Shown one piece after another: positions 10,401 to 17,576 of a stretch of 53,463 nucleotides of DNA. Source of the stretch: Chloroflexota bacterium (GTDB taxonomy: Bacteria > Chloroflexota > Dehalococcoidia > CAUJGQ01); the NCBI GenBank assembly GCA_963170165.1, contig CAUJGQ010000155.1, positions 1 to 53,463 of the forward strand, in the 5' to 3' direction. The notes beneath the pieces are model-generated. The model was not told the DNA's origin, did not search any database, and saw only the letters and a program-made list of their open reading frames with translations. The position numbers were made by a program, and so were the translations under genes. Each line of letters begins with the position of its first letter. The first letter of the stretch is position 1.

Positions 10401-10968
10401 AGGCCGGCTCAACCTCCTCCGGCGCCGAGACCATCCGCAGGCCGCGTCCGCCTCCACCGGCCACCGCCTTGATCACCATCGCCCCGCCCGCACCGAGCGA
10501 GGTGAGAAAGTCGCGCGCCTCCTCAACCGTGACCGGCCCGTCACTGCCGCGCAATAGCGGCACACCGAGGCGGGCTGCCAGCCTCCGGGCCTGAGATTTG
10601 TCGCCCAGCGTCGTCAGCGTCGCCACATCCGGCCCGACAAACCTGATCCCCTCTTCTGCACAGCGCCGTGCTAGCTGCGGGTTCTCGGAGAGAAAGCCGT
10701 AACCAGGATGCAGCGCATCGCAGGCATGACGCTTGGCTGCAGCGACGATCTGTTCAATATCGAGATACGCGGCCGGGCCGGCGCCGCGCAGCGCTGCCCG
10801 CTCATCTGCGCGCAGGACGTGCAGGGCGGCCGCGTCATCCTCGGCGTACACCGCCACGGTGATGATGCCCAGCTCGGCGGCCGAACGCATGATCCGCAGG
10901 GCGATTTCACCGCGGTTGGCGACCAACAGCCGCAGGACGGCGGGCGCATCTCGGTGTGGAACGGTCAT
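7483..10968 (-). CDS. Single-chain biotin-dependent acyl-CoA carboxylase
   Basis: Protein of 1161 residues that joins all three parts of an acyl-CoA carboxylase. Biotin carboxylase spans about 12-455, with LLVANRGEIALRI and the ATP-grasp loop KAVAGGGGRGLRMV at 167-180. The biotin carrier domain spans about 540-610, with the biotinylation motif NAMKMEH and target Lys573. The carboxyltransferase domain spans about 625-1150. It would fix bicarbonate onto an acyl-CoA, by analogy with single-chain long-chain acyl-CoA carboxylases. A Gly/Ser-rich stretch at about 759-800 follows the normal EGGGGR motif and is longer than usual. It is the first gene of a probable operon with two CoA-transferases and faces a TetR gene. 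Its acyl-CoA preference is not visible. Confidence 0.92.
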   Translation of the reverse strand: MTVPHRDAPAVLRLLVANRGEIALRIMRSAAELGIITVAVYAEDDAAALHVLRADERAALRGAGPAAYLDIEQIVAAAKRHACDALHPGYGFLSENPQLARRCAEEGIRFVGPDVATLTTLGDKSQARRLAARLGVPLLRGSDGPVTVEEARDFLTSLGAGGAMVIKAVAGGGGRGLRMVSAPEEVEPAYTRCRSEALHAFGNGDLYVEERMSPARHIEVQVIGDGSGAVSHLWERECSLQRRHQKLVEIAPCPGLHPDLRQRLTADAVRIAQELRYRGLGTFEFLVDAELRADARYAFIEANARLQVEHTVTEEVLGQDLVRAQLLVERGYALADMELTQAQIPQPRGFAIQARINTETMSADGTVRPTGGTLRLFEPPSGRGVRVDTAGHAGYTAGQAFDPLLAKLICYSPSGDFAAAVAKLYRALCEFRIDGVRTNLPLLQSICAHPELAAGRISTEFIGARLAELLAQEAAGHPRLYTDGGATRTRAGAAVSADDPLAVLAYGKSGNGVVATPVELEEPATDWPAAGEAGQSGVCTVRAPLQATIVSLDVAEGEPVRLGQQLLVLNAMKMEHVISAPAGGVVLHVEVEPGDTVYQGTPLLALEVRGDAGDAVGDGGAVDLDQIRPDLAAVLQRRKLTEDAGRAEPVARRHATGHRTARENIDDLFEPGSFVEYGRLAVAHGLRGTLEERISYAPADGLVMGHGRVNGDLFDAERARCMGVAYDYTVLAGTQGGMNHKKMDRIFQTAERLRLPLVLFAEGGGGRAGGGSRNSPAFRGGGVDAAGEGEISGGGGLGTPSWTLLGRLSGLVPTVGITTGRCFAGNAALLGLCDVIIATPDANIGMGGPAMVEGGGLGVFRPEEIGPMSVQVPNGVVDVAVRDEAEAVRAAKQYLSYFQGRLSRWECADQRLLRSVVPENRLRVYNVREVISILADTGSVLELRRGFGLAMVTALARLEGRPVGIIANNPLHLSGAIDSDAADKAARFMQLCDAFDIPLVMLCDTPGIMVGPEVEKTALVRHAARMWAAGSSITVPVFTVVLRKAYGLGAQTMGGGNHRVPSFIVSWPTGEFGGMGLEGQVKLGRRRDLEAVASPGERLALYEQLVAQAYDRGKALNAAHVFEIDDVIDPADTRHLLIAGLEAAPVPAPRAGKKRPCIDTW

Positions 10969-11017
10969 CGACGCGGACCCCCGTCATTGCGAATATGCTA
11001 CGCCAGAGTATAACCTG

Positions 11018-11025
11018 ACACGTGT
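11018..11025. promoter_or_regulatory. ACACGTGT palindrome, candidate operator
   Basis: A perfect 8-base palindrome lies 50 bases before the carboxylase start, in the divergent gap shared with the TetR gene. Short TTTACA- and TATACT-like hexamers flank it on the minus strand but are too close together to form a standard promoter. A TetR regulator acting here is an inference from position only. Confidence 0.3.
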
Positions 11026-11173
11026 AAAGAGCTATACCGAATACCATGGCAGACCGGCTGGCTCCTCGGTGTGACGCGCCACGGTGGCAGCAGGCAGGCA
11101 GGTTTCCCGGACCAGTGCTTGCCGCGGCCCCGTGGCGCGTGCGCAGGCGGCTGCCTCCGCTCGGTAGCTGAAG

Positions 11174-11179
11174 TATAAT
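11174..11179 (+). promoter_or_regulatory. TATAAT -10 box upstream of tetR-like gene
   Basis: A perfect TATAAT lies 42 bases before the TetR start codon. No good -35 hexamer is seen 16-18 bases upstream, so the promoter may need an activator or be fortuitous. Confidence 0.35.
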
Positions 11180-11220
11180 CGTGCTCGTTCACAGACGGGT
11201 GCAGGAGCAAGGCAGCACTG

Positions 11221-11928
11221 ATGCCGGTGCCACACGATGCCGATGTTGGCCTGCGCGGCCATCGCATCCAGAATGCCGAACGGGCTGAGGCGCGGCGGCG
11301 GGACATTCTGCTTGCCGCGGCCCGAGTGTTCGCCCGCGGTGGCGCCATCACCGCCACCCTTGATGACGTGGCCGCAGCGATGGGGGTCACCAAAGGGGTG
11401 ATCTACTATTACTTCCGCAGCAAGGAAGAGATTTACACCGAAATCCTGGCAACGACCGTGGGCGAGTCGACCGCGCGACTGCAGGCGATTATTGCCAGGA
11501 ATCTGCCGCCGCTGGAGACGCTGCGGGCCGCGATCGGCGATCTGGTGGCGCACATCTTTGACGAACTCGACAGTTTCGCCATGCAGCGAAACGCAAACAT
11601 CCCCCTTAGCCGGGAGAACCGCGAGCGTGTTCGCTTGCTGCAACGGCGGTACCAGCGCCTGATGCGCAGCGTCGTCCAGAGTGGCATCGATGCGGGCCAG
11701 CTCCGCGATGGTGACCCCACGCTGATGACCTTCACCATGATCGAGGCATGCCTTGGGGTGCCGGAGTGGTACCGGCCCGGCGGCCGGCTCTCACCGCACG
11801 AGATCGCCGCCGGGGTGATGGAGCAGGTGTTGCACGGCGTCGTGCGTCCGGAGCCATTCCGGGGCTCGGAGGCCTCTAGGCAACGCTGCCCGGCCGCCGG
11901 CGCTACGGGCGACCAACCACCGGCATAG
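11221..11928 (+). CDS. TetR/AcrR-family transcriptional regulator
   Basis: Protein of 235 residues. The N-terminal DNA-binding domain (about 24-72) reads RRRDILLAAARVFARGG, then TLDDVAAAMGVTKGVIYYYF, the classic TetR helix-turn-helix ending in YYYFRSKEEI. The C-terminal helical domain (about 80-215) would bind a ligand, unknown here. It is transcribed away from the acyl-CoA carboxylase operon, and TetR proteins often control divergent acyl-CoA genes, so that operon is the first candidate target. The ATG at 11221 has AGGAG at 11203-11207, rather far upstream. The last 25 residues are low complexity. Confidence 0.9.
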   Translation: MPVPHDADVGLRGHRIQNAERAEARRRDILLAAARVFARGGAITATLDDVAAAMGVTKGVIYYYFRSKEEIYTEILATTVGESTARLQAIIARNLPPLETLRAAIGDLVAHIFDELDSFAMQRNANIPLSRENRERVRLLQRRYQRLMRSVVQSGIDAGQLRDGDPTLMTFTMIEACLGVPEWYRPGGRLSPHEIAAGVMEQVLHGVVRPEPFRGSEASRQRCPAAGATGDQPPA

Positions 11929-12070
11929 CCGCTGCGAACCTCTCACACGGTTGCGCCTTCGCATCACCCGGGCAGCCGCGTTCTCGCGCTGCTAGCGCCA
12001 CCGCCGTACCACATGGGCGCCCTGCCAGCAGCACTGGCGCTCGGCTGTCCCAAAACCACGCGCGCTACCC

Positions 12071-12098
12071 TTGACGCTCTGACTCTCAAGATTATACT
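12071..12098 (+). promoter_or_regulatory. Sigma-70-like promoter for the ABC importer operon
   Basis: TTGACG at 12071-12076 and TATACT at 12093-12098 are separated by 16 bases, close to the housekeeping consensus. The predicted transcript would start near 12105 and have an 85-base leader. That leader contains three copies of a CGGTA-type motif (12103-12168), which may be a regulator site. Confidence 0.65.
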
Positions 12099-12189
12099 CT
12101 CCGGTACGGTATCAACGGCACGGTATTGCGAGATGGACCGGCCGGTTCGCCCGCGCGGTACGGCACGAGCGCGGGGAGGAGGGGCAGCA

Positions 12190-13893
12190 ATGGACCGGGC
12201 AGAGAACTACTGGAAAGGGTCACGCACGCGTCGTATCAGCCGGCGCTCCGCGCTCGGGCTGATGGGCGCGGGCACGCTGGCAGCCTGGCTGGCCGCCTGT
12301 GGCGGTGCAGACAAGGGATCGAGCAGCGGCAGCGCACCGGCTCCGTCTACCAGTGCGAATGCTGCCCCAACGCAGCTTGCCGCCGCGCAAGGCACCGTGA
12401 CCGCCTTCCAAACGGGAAACACCGGCGGCAAGTTCAAGCTTGGCGTGACACTCGAGCCCGGCACCCTCGACACCGCGATCCCACTCTCCGGTGGCGATAC
12501 CGTCTTCCTGTCCACGATGTACAACCCCCTGGTCACCATCGACCACTTCGTGCCCAACCCACAGTTGTCGCTGGCACAGAAGTGGGAGATCGTGGACCCG
12601 ACGACGATCACGTTCACGATCCGGCCGGGCGTCAAGTTCCACGACGGCACGGACTTCGATGCTGAGTCGGTCAAGTGGAACTTCACCCGCATCCTCGACC
12701 CCGCCACCAAGAGCGCCGCCCGCTCCAACCTGATCGACATCGACCGGGTGGAGGCCGTCGATAAGTCAACGGCGAAGTTCATCCTCAAGTCGCCCAACGC
12801 CACCCTGCTAACAGCGATCGGCACGGTGTACGGCGCCGGCATGGCATCCCGCACCGCCGTCGAGAAGTGGGGCAAGGAGTTCACCTCCCACCCGGTGGGT
12901 ACCGGGCCGTTTGTGTTTGACCAGTGGGTGCCGGGCAGCCACGTCACCGTCAAGCGCAACCCGAACTACTGGGAGAAGGACAGCGCGGGCAAGGCACTGC
13001 CCTATCTTGACGAGGTGACCATCCAAGCGATTCCGGACGACACCGTGCGGTTCGCCAACCTCCAGACGGGCGATATCCACTATGCGGCCCTCAATCAAAA
13101 GGACTGGGCTGCGGGCGACAAGCACAGCGACTTGACGATGATCAAGGGACTGCCGGGCATCCCGGTTAACTCGGTACTGGTATTCAACCTGGACAAGCCG
13201 CCGGCGGACAATCTCAATCTCCGCAAGGCGATGGCGTTCGCGCTCGACCCATCGGTGGCGACGAAGAACGTGTACTTCGGCTACGCCGACGTGATCAAGG
13301 GCGGCATGCGCCAGCCGGGCAGCTGGGCGTACAGCGAGACGCCGGGCCGGCCTGCCTACGACGTGGCCAAGGCAAAGGAGTTCCTGGCCGCTGCCGGCGT
13401 GCCGAACGGCCTCAATCTCGACGTCATCACCTACACGTCGCCGCAGATCAACCAGCAGACAGAGATATATCAGGAGCAGTGGGCGAAGGTCGGGATCAAT
13501 GCCAAGATCACGACCCAGGACGTCACCACTTCCACCGACTCGTTCTTCGTCAAGGGACTCTTTCCGGTATTCTCAACGTCGTGGGGCACGACCTACTTCG
13601 AGCCCAACGGCGCCGCGTCCTACATCTACTCCAAAGACGCCTACTACAACCCGATGCACCGCGCGATCACGCCCGAGCTGGAAGACCTGGTCGTTAAGGG
13701 ACGTCAGACCTACAACCTCGACGAGCGCAAGAAGATCTACGACCGCATTGACCAGATCGTGCTGGTCGAGCAGTGCTATTACATCCCGCTGATCTACAGC
13801 ACAGGACGCGGCTACTTCCGGAAGAACGTCGGTAACGCCGATATCTTCACGTGGTTCGCTGCCAACCGGATGCAGTCCCTTTTCCTGAAGTGA
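12190..13893 (+). CDS. ABC transporter substrate-binding lipoprotein, family 5 (peptide/nickel type)
   Basis: Protein of 567 residues. The N-terminus has twin Arg (RRISRRSALGLMGAG) and then a lipobox LAAC with Cys near residue 41, so it is likely exported by Tat or Sec and lipid-anchored outside the membrane. A Ser/Ala-rich linker follows. The SBP family 5 fold runs from about residue 80, with FKLGVTLEPGTLDTA, LAQKWEIVDPTTITFTIRPG and KFHDGTDFDAESVKWNF. The ATG at 12190 has a GGAGGAGGGG site; the in-frame ATG at 12013 lies upstream of the predicted promoter. Two permease genes follow. Binding of oligopeptides or another amide-rich solute is inferred from the family. Confidence 0.92.
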   Translation: MDRAENYWKGSRTRRISRRSALGLMGAGTLAAWLAACGGADKGSSSGSAPAPSTSANAAPTQLAAAQGTVTAFQTGNTGGKFKLGVTLEPGTLDTAIPLSGGDTVFLSTMYNPLVTIDHFVPNPQLSLAQKWEIVDPTTITFTIRPGVKFHDGTDFDAESVKWNFTRILDPATKSAARSNLIDIDRVEAVDKSTAKFILKSPNATLLTAIGTVYGAGMASRTAVEKWGKEFTSHPVGTGPFVFDQWVPGSHVTVKRNPNYWEKDSAGKALPYLDEVTIQAIPDDTVRFANLQTGDIHYAALNQKDWAAGDKHSDLTMIKGLPGIPVNSVLVFNLDKPPADNLNLRKAMAFALDPSVATKNVYFGYADVIKGGMRQPGSWAYSETPGRPAYDVAKAKEFLAAAGVPNGLNLDVITYTSPQINQQTEIYQEQWAKVGINAKITTQDVTTSTDSFFVKGLFPVFSTSWGTTYFEPNGAASYIYSKDAYYNPMHRAITPELEDLVVKGRQTYNLDERKKIYDRIDQIVLVEQCYYIPLIYSTGRGYFRKNVGNADIFTWFAANRMQSLFLK

Positions 13894-13992
13894 CTCATAG
13901 CCCGGGGCGTGCGACGGATCGGAGCGGGATGGGGATGACGGGGAGCGCCTGGGCGCGCTCCGGCGGTGACGGAAAGCTAAGGGGCAACTGCG

Positions 13993-14952
13993 GTGTTCGC
14001 ATACCTCGTCAGGCGGCTGTTGCAGTTCATCCCCGTGCTGATCGGGGTGACGTTCCTCGTCTTCTCGCTCACACTGCTGCTTCCGGGCGACCCTGTGGCA
14101 TCGTTGCTGGGGCTCAGCGAAGGGCAGGCGCAGGTCGACGCCGAGATGGTGCAGCGTTACCGCCACGAGCTGGGGTTGGACCAACCGGTCCCCGTGCAGT
14201 ACGGGATGTGGCTCGGCCGGGCGGTGCGGGGGGACTTCGGCGATTCGATCAAGACGCGGCGGCCCGTGGCCGATGAGATTCTCCCGCGGCTGAAGGTGAC
14301 GGCGCAGGTGAGCGTCGCCGCCCTGATCGTCTCGCTGCTGATCGCGTTGCCCGCCGGCGTGGCCGGCGCCGTGTGGCGCAACTCCTGGCTGGACCGCCTG
14401 ATCACCATGCTCGCGGTGGCGGCCGTGGCGGTACCGAGTTTCTGGCTGGCGATCATGATGATTCTGTTGTTTGCGGTGCAGTGGCAGGTGTTGCCGCCCT
14501 CGGGGTTCGTCAGTCCCTTCGACGACCCCGTGCGCGGCCTGAAGCTGATGGTGATGCCGGTGTTGATCCTGGGCTGGGAGGGCGCAGCGGTACTCACCCG
14601 GCAGACACGTTCCGCAATGCTGGAGGTGCTCAGCCAGGACTACGTTCGTACCGCACGGGCGAAGGGGCTCGCCGGCCGGCGGGTGATCTGGGTGCACGCG
14701 CTCAAGAACGCCATGCTACCGATCATCACCATTCTTGGCCTGCGCATCGGTCTACTGCTCGGCGGCTCTGCCATCGTCGAGACGATCTTCACCATTCCCG
14801 GAATCGGCCGTCTGCTCGTCTCCTCGATCAGCACGCGCGACTTCCCGGTGATCCAGGCGTTGGTGCTGGTCATTGGCCTGAGCACGGTGGTCGCCAGCCT
14901 GCTGACGGATATTGCCTACGCGCTGCTTGATCCGCGCATCCGCTACCGCTGA
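13993..14952 (+). CDS. ABC transporter permease, DppB type
   Basis: Inner-membrane permease of 319 residues with six predicted helices, the first at FIPVLIGVTFLVFSLTLLL. The DppB/OppB N-terminal pattern is clear (LVRRLLQFIPVLIGVT, LPGDPV). The cytoplasmic EAA-like loop is at RTARAKGLAGRRVIWVHALK and would contact the ATPase. It starts at GTG 13993 after a TAAGGGG stretch. It lies 99 bases after the binding-protein gene and 16 bases before the second permease. No ATPase gene follows, so the complex must borrow ATPases encoded elsewhere. Confidence 0.92.
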   Translation: MFAYLVRRLLQFIPVLIGVTFLVFSLTLLLPGDPVASLLGLSEGQAQVDAEMVQRYRHELGLDQPVPVQYGMWLGRAVRGDFGDSIKTRRPVADEILPRLKVTAQVSVAALIVSLLIALPAGVAGAVWRNSWLDRLITMLAVAAVAVPSFWLAIMMILLFAVQWQVLPPSGFVSPFDDPVRGLKLMVMPVLILGWEGAAVLTRQTRSAMLEVLSQDYVRTARAKGLAGRRVIWVHALKNAMLPIITILGLRIGLLLGGSAIVETIFTIPGIGRLLVSSISTRDFPVIQALVLVIGLSTVVASLLTDIAYALLDPRIRYR

Positions 14953-14968
14953 GGCGTAAGGAGGTCCG

Positions 14969-15868
14969 GTGATCAGCCAGCAAGCTACACCTGCCGAGCC
15001 GCTACGCTCCACCCGCCGCCGGACCAGCGCGCGCTGGGTGGTCTTACCGGTTCGCGTATTGCGCAGCCCGATGGCGTTGCCGTGCGTCGTCATCATTGTC
15101 ATCTTCGCCGTATGCGCGGTGCTGGCGTCGGTACTTGCTCCGTACTCGCCCCGCGAGCAGCGCTCCGCCGAGGCGCTGGAATCACCGTCGGTCAAACACC
15201 CGCTCGGTACCGATAATCTGGGCCGGGACATGCTCAGCCGCATGATGTACGGTGCGCGGGTGTCGCTCGGCATTGGCTTCGGCGCGGTGGTGCTGGGGCT
15301 GGCCGTTGGCGTACCGCTGGGGCTCATCGCGGGCTACCAGCGCGGCTTCACCGATGAAGTGATCATGCGGCTGATGGAGATCCAGATTGCCTTTCCTGGC
15401 CTGATCTTCGCCCTGGCGCTGGTCTCAACCCTTGGTCCGAGCGTGCGGAATCTGCTGATCGCGATCGGCATCGCCGGTGTGCCGGGAGTAGCGAGGTTAG
15501 TGCGCGCGCAGGTGCTATCGGTGCGCGAGCGGGATTACGTGCTGGCAGCGCGTGCCCTCGGCGCCGGCAGTGCACGGATTCTGCTGCGGCACATCTGGCC
15601 CAACTGCACGGCGCCGGTGATCGTCGCCGCCACCCTCAGCATGGGCTATGCCGTGCTCGCTGAGGCATCCTTGAGCTTTCTTGGCGTCGGCGTGCGGCCG
15701 CCGACGCCAACGTGGGGGTCGATGCTCCAATTCTCCTTCGGCTATTTGTCCATCGCGCCGTATCTCTCAATTGTGCCAGGGGTCGCCATCTTCCTGTTGG
15801 TGCTCTCCTTCAACCTGCTCGGCGACGCGTTGCGCGACGCGCTCGACCCCAGCTTGCGCGGTCGGTAG
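14969..15868 (+). CDS. ABC transporter permease, DppC type
   Basis: Inner-membrane permease of 299 residues. The DppC-type extracytoplasmic segment has HPLGTDNLGRDMLSRMMYGA, and the EAA loop reads YVLAARALGAGSARILLRHI. About six helices are visible. It starts at GTG 14969 with AAGGAGG at 14958-14964. It would form the heterodimeric channel with the DppB-type protein encoded just upstream. The next gene encodes an M24-fold protein and not the usual DppD/DppF ATPases. Confidence 0.92.
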   Translation: MISQQATPAEPLRSTRRRTSARWVVLPVRVLRSPMALPCVVIIVIFAVCAVLASVLAPYSPREQRSAEALESPSVKHPLGTDNLGRDMLSRMMYGARVSLGIGFGAVVLGLAVGVPLGLIAGYQRGFTDEVIMRLMEIQIAFPGLIFALALVSTLGPSVRNLLIAIGIAGVPGVARLVRAQVLSVRERDYVLAARALGAGSARILLRHIWPNCTAPVIVAATLSMGYAVLAEASLSFLGVGVRPPTPTWGSMLQFSFGYLSIAPYLSIVPGVAIFLLVLSFNLLGDALRDALDPSLRGR

Positions 15869-16003
15869 GGCGCGCTGTGCGCCGGCCAAACAGGCGTCAG
15901 GGAGGTAGCAGAGTAGCAGCGATGTGGTTGCCTCCCCTGCGCCAGGAGAAGCAGTGGTGGGCAGTGCCTGAGGGGTCCGGAGCAGCAGTCTGAGGAGTCG
16001 CCG

Positions 16004-17182
16004 ATGAACCCGTGGGATGCTGAACACGTTGATGCCTACCGCCCTCACTACCCGCGCTTCACCGATGGTGAGTATGAGCGTCGCTACCGCCTGGTGCGGC
16101 AGGCGATGGCAGCGCACGGCATCGATTGCCTGATTGTCACCGGCAGCCCGGGCATGAACGCCGAGATCATGGCCGATGTCCACTGGCTATCTAACTGGAA
16201 CCATACGGCTGCCCCAGGCTTCGTGGTCGTTCCCGCCAGCGGCGAGCCGTCGCTCTTCTGCGGCCTGTTCGTCTATCGCGAGAATGCTTTGCAGCGCTCG
16301 GTCCTCGAGGATGTGCGTACCGGCGAGGATGCCGGCGCCCGCATCACCGAACTGGGGCTAGAGCGCGGGACCATTGGCTTGGTGGGGTCGTTCCCGCACG
16401 AGCTGATGGAGCACCTGCGGTTGCGGTTCCCGGCCGCGCGCTTCGTATCCGCCGGTGCGTGGTTCGGCGAGATCCGGCGCGCCCGCAGCGACGAGGAGCT
16501 GGCGTGGATCCGCCGCGGCGCCGCGATGACGGACCTGGCCATGGAGGCGCTCGTCAAGGCGCTCCGGCCGGGAGTAACGGAACGCCAGCTGCACGCCGCC
16601 TGCGCCGCTGCCGTGCTTGACGCCGGTGGCCAGCTCTGCTTCCAGTGGATCGGCTCGACCTCCATGGACAAGCCGCGCATGATCTATCCCTCTTCTGCGC
16701 CGTCCAACCGCGTGATCGAGCAGGGCGACCTGGTGGTCACCGAGATCGCAGCCAGCTACGAGTGGATGGCAGGGCAGATCAACCGCTATGTCGCCGTCGG
16801 CGCCGAGCCACCGGCCCGCTACCGCGAGCTCCACGGCCTGCTGGTGGATTTGTGCCACAGCGTCTATGCCGCGCTCACCCCTGGCGCGACCGCGGCGGAG
16901 ATCGCGCGGCTGGCACAGCCGGTTGTCAGCGCCGGGTACGAACTCGACTTCATCGGCCTTGGCCGGCCGTCAGGCGCGAACACGCCGTATATCGTCCCCG
17001 TACCGCCGCCGGACCCATCATTGGACCGGCCTTACATCGAGAACGAAACGTTCCAGGTGCTGCCCATGCCGTACAAACGCGCCGAGCACTTCGGCTTGAT
17101 CCTGGGCGGCATGGCCGTCATCCGCCCCGGTGGCGCCGAGATGCTGCAGCAATTCCCGATGGATGAGTTCATCGTCGTGTGA
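16004..17182 (+). CDS. Creatinase/aminopeptidase P-fold (M24) protein without metal ligands
   Basis: Protein of 392 residues with the two-domain layout of prolidase/creatinase. The N-terminal domain (about 20-155) includes HGIDCLIVTGSPGMNAEI; the pita-bread domain runs from about 165. The GDLVVTEIAAS segment has Glu247 where metallopeptidases have the first Asp ligand. The second Asp is replaced (GQINRYV), and the usual His of the GHGIG motif is absent (IGLGRPSGAN). It is therefore probably not a metallopeptidase. Creatinase shows that the fold can hydrolyse amidino compounds without metal. Its position after an importer for amide-like solutes suggests it works on the imported compound. The ATG at 16004 has GAGGAG upstream. 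Confidence 0.82.
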   Translation: MNPWDAEHVDAYRPHYPRFTDGEYERRYRLVRQAMAAHGIDCLIVTGSPGMNAEIMADVHWLSNWNHTAAPGFVVVPASGEPSLFCGLFVYRENALQRSVLEDVRTGEDAGARITELGLERGTIGLVGSFPHELMEHLRLRFPAARFVSAGAWFGEIRRARSDEELAWIRRGAAMTDLAMEALVKALRPGVTERQLHAACAAAVLDAGGQLCFQWIGSTSMDKPRMIYPSSAPSNRVIEQGDLVVTEIAASYEWMAGQINRYVAVGAEPPARYRELHGLLVDLCHSVYAALTPGATAAEIARLAQPVVSAGYELDFIGLGRPSGANTPYIVPVPPPDPSLDRPYIENETFQVLPMPYKRAEHFGLILGGMAVIRPGGAEMLQQFPMDEFIVV

Positions 17183-17221
17183 GCGAGCGCGGAGATCCGG
17201 CTGCCGGCCGCACGCGCCTGC

Positions 17222-17413
17222 CTACCGCCGGATGCTGGCGGACGCTCCGGCCGAACCTCCTGCAAAACCCGTGGACGGCGGGGTCTTCTGCACCGCGGGC
17301 AACAGTAGCCCGATCAGCACCGGGATGACGGCAAGCACCACGAGATACCCGGCTACATCATCATCCTTCGACACCATCAGGTGCTCCGTCCGCTCGTCGT
17401 CTGCGATGTGCAT
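17222..17413 (-). CDS. Small single-helix membrane protein at the end of the aco operon
   Basis: Open frame of 63 codons starting at ATG 17413 with GAGGAGGGA at ideal spacing. The protein has an acidic N-terminal part (about 1-22), one hydrophobic helix (about 24-45, YLVVLAVIPVLIGLLLPAV), and a Gly/Ala/Ser-rich tail. It lies 163 bases beyond the acoL stop on the same strand. I do not recognise a family. The strong ribosome site and clear helix are the reasons to call it. A longer frame to 17605 overlaps acoL and is unlikely. Confidence 0.55.
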   Translation of the reverse strand: MHIADDERTEHLMVSKDDDVAGYLVVLAVIPVLIGLLLPAVQKTPPSTGFAGGSAGASASIRR

Positions 17414-17576
17414 GGCGTTTCCCTCCTCGGTTGGTGCCGGCGAGTTCCACGCGCCGCCCACCCATAGGAAACCGCGCCGAAGCGCAGCGGACTGCCATCC
17501 GCGATACAGCAGGTCGTGCCCGCGCAGGTTCTTCAGCGTTCTTTCAGGAATGATGAGCGGGACAAGGGGACGGAGG

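Noticed and set aside
11005-11030. TTTACA/TATACT pair as the carboxylase promoter
   Set aside because: The two hexamers are only 10 bases apart, too close for a standard sigma-70 promoter.
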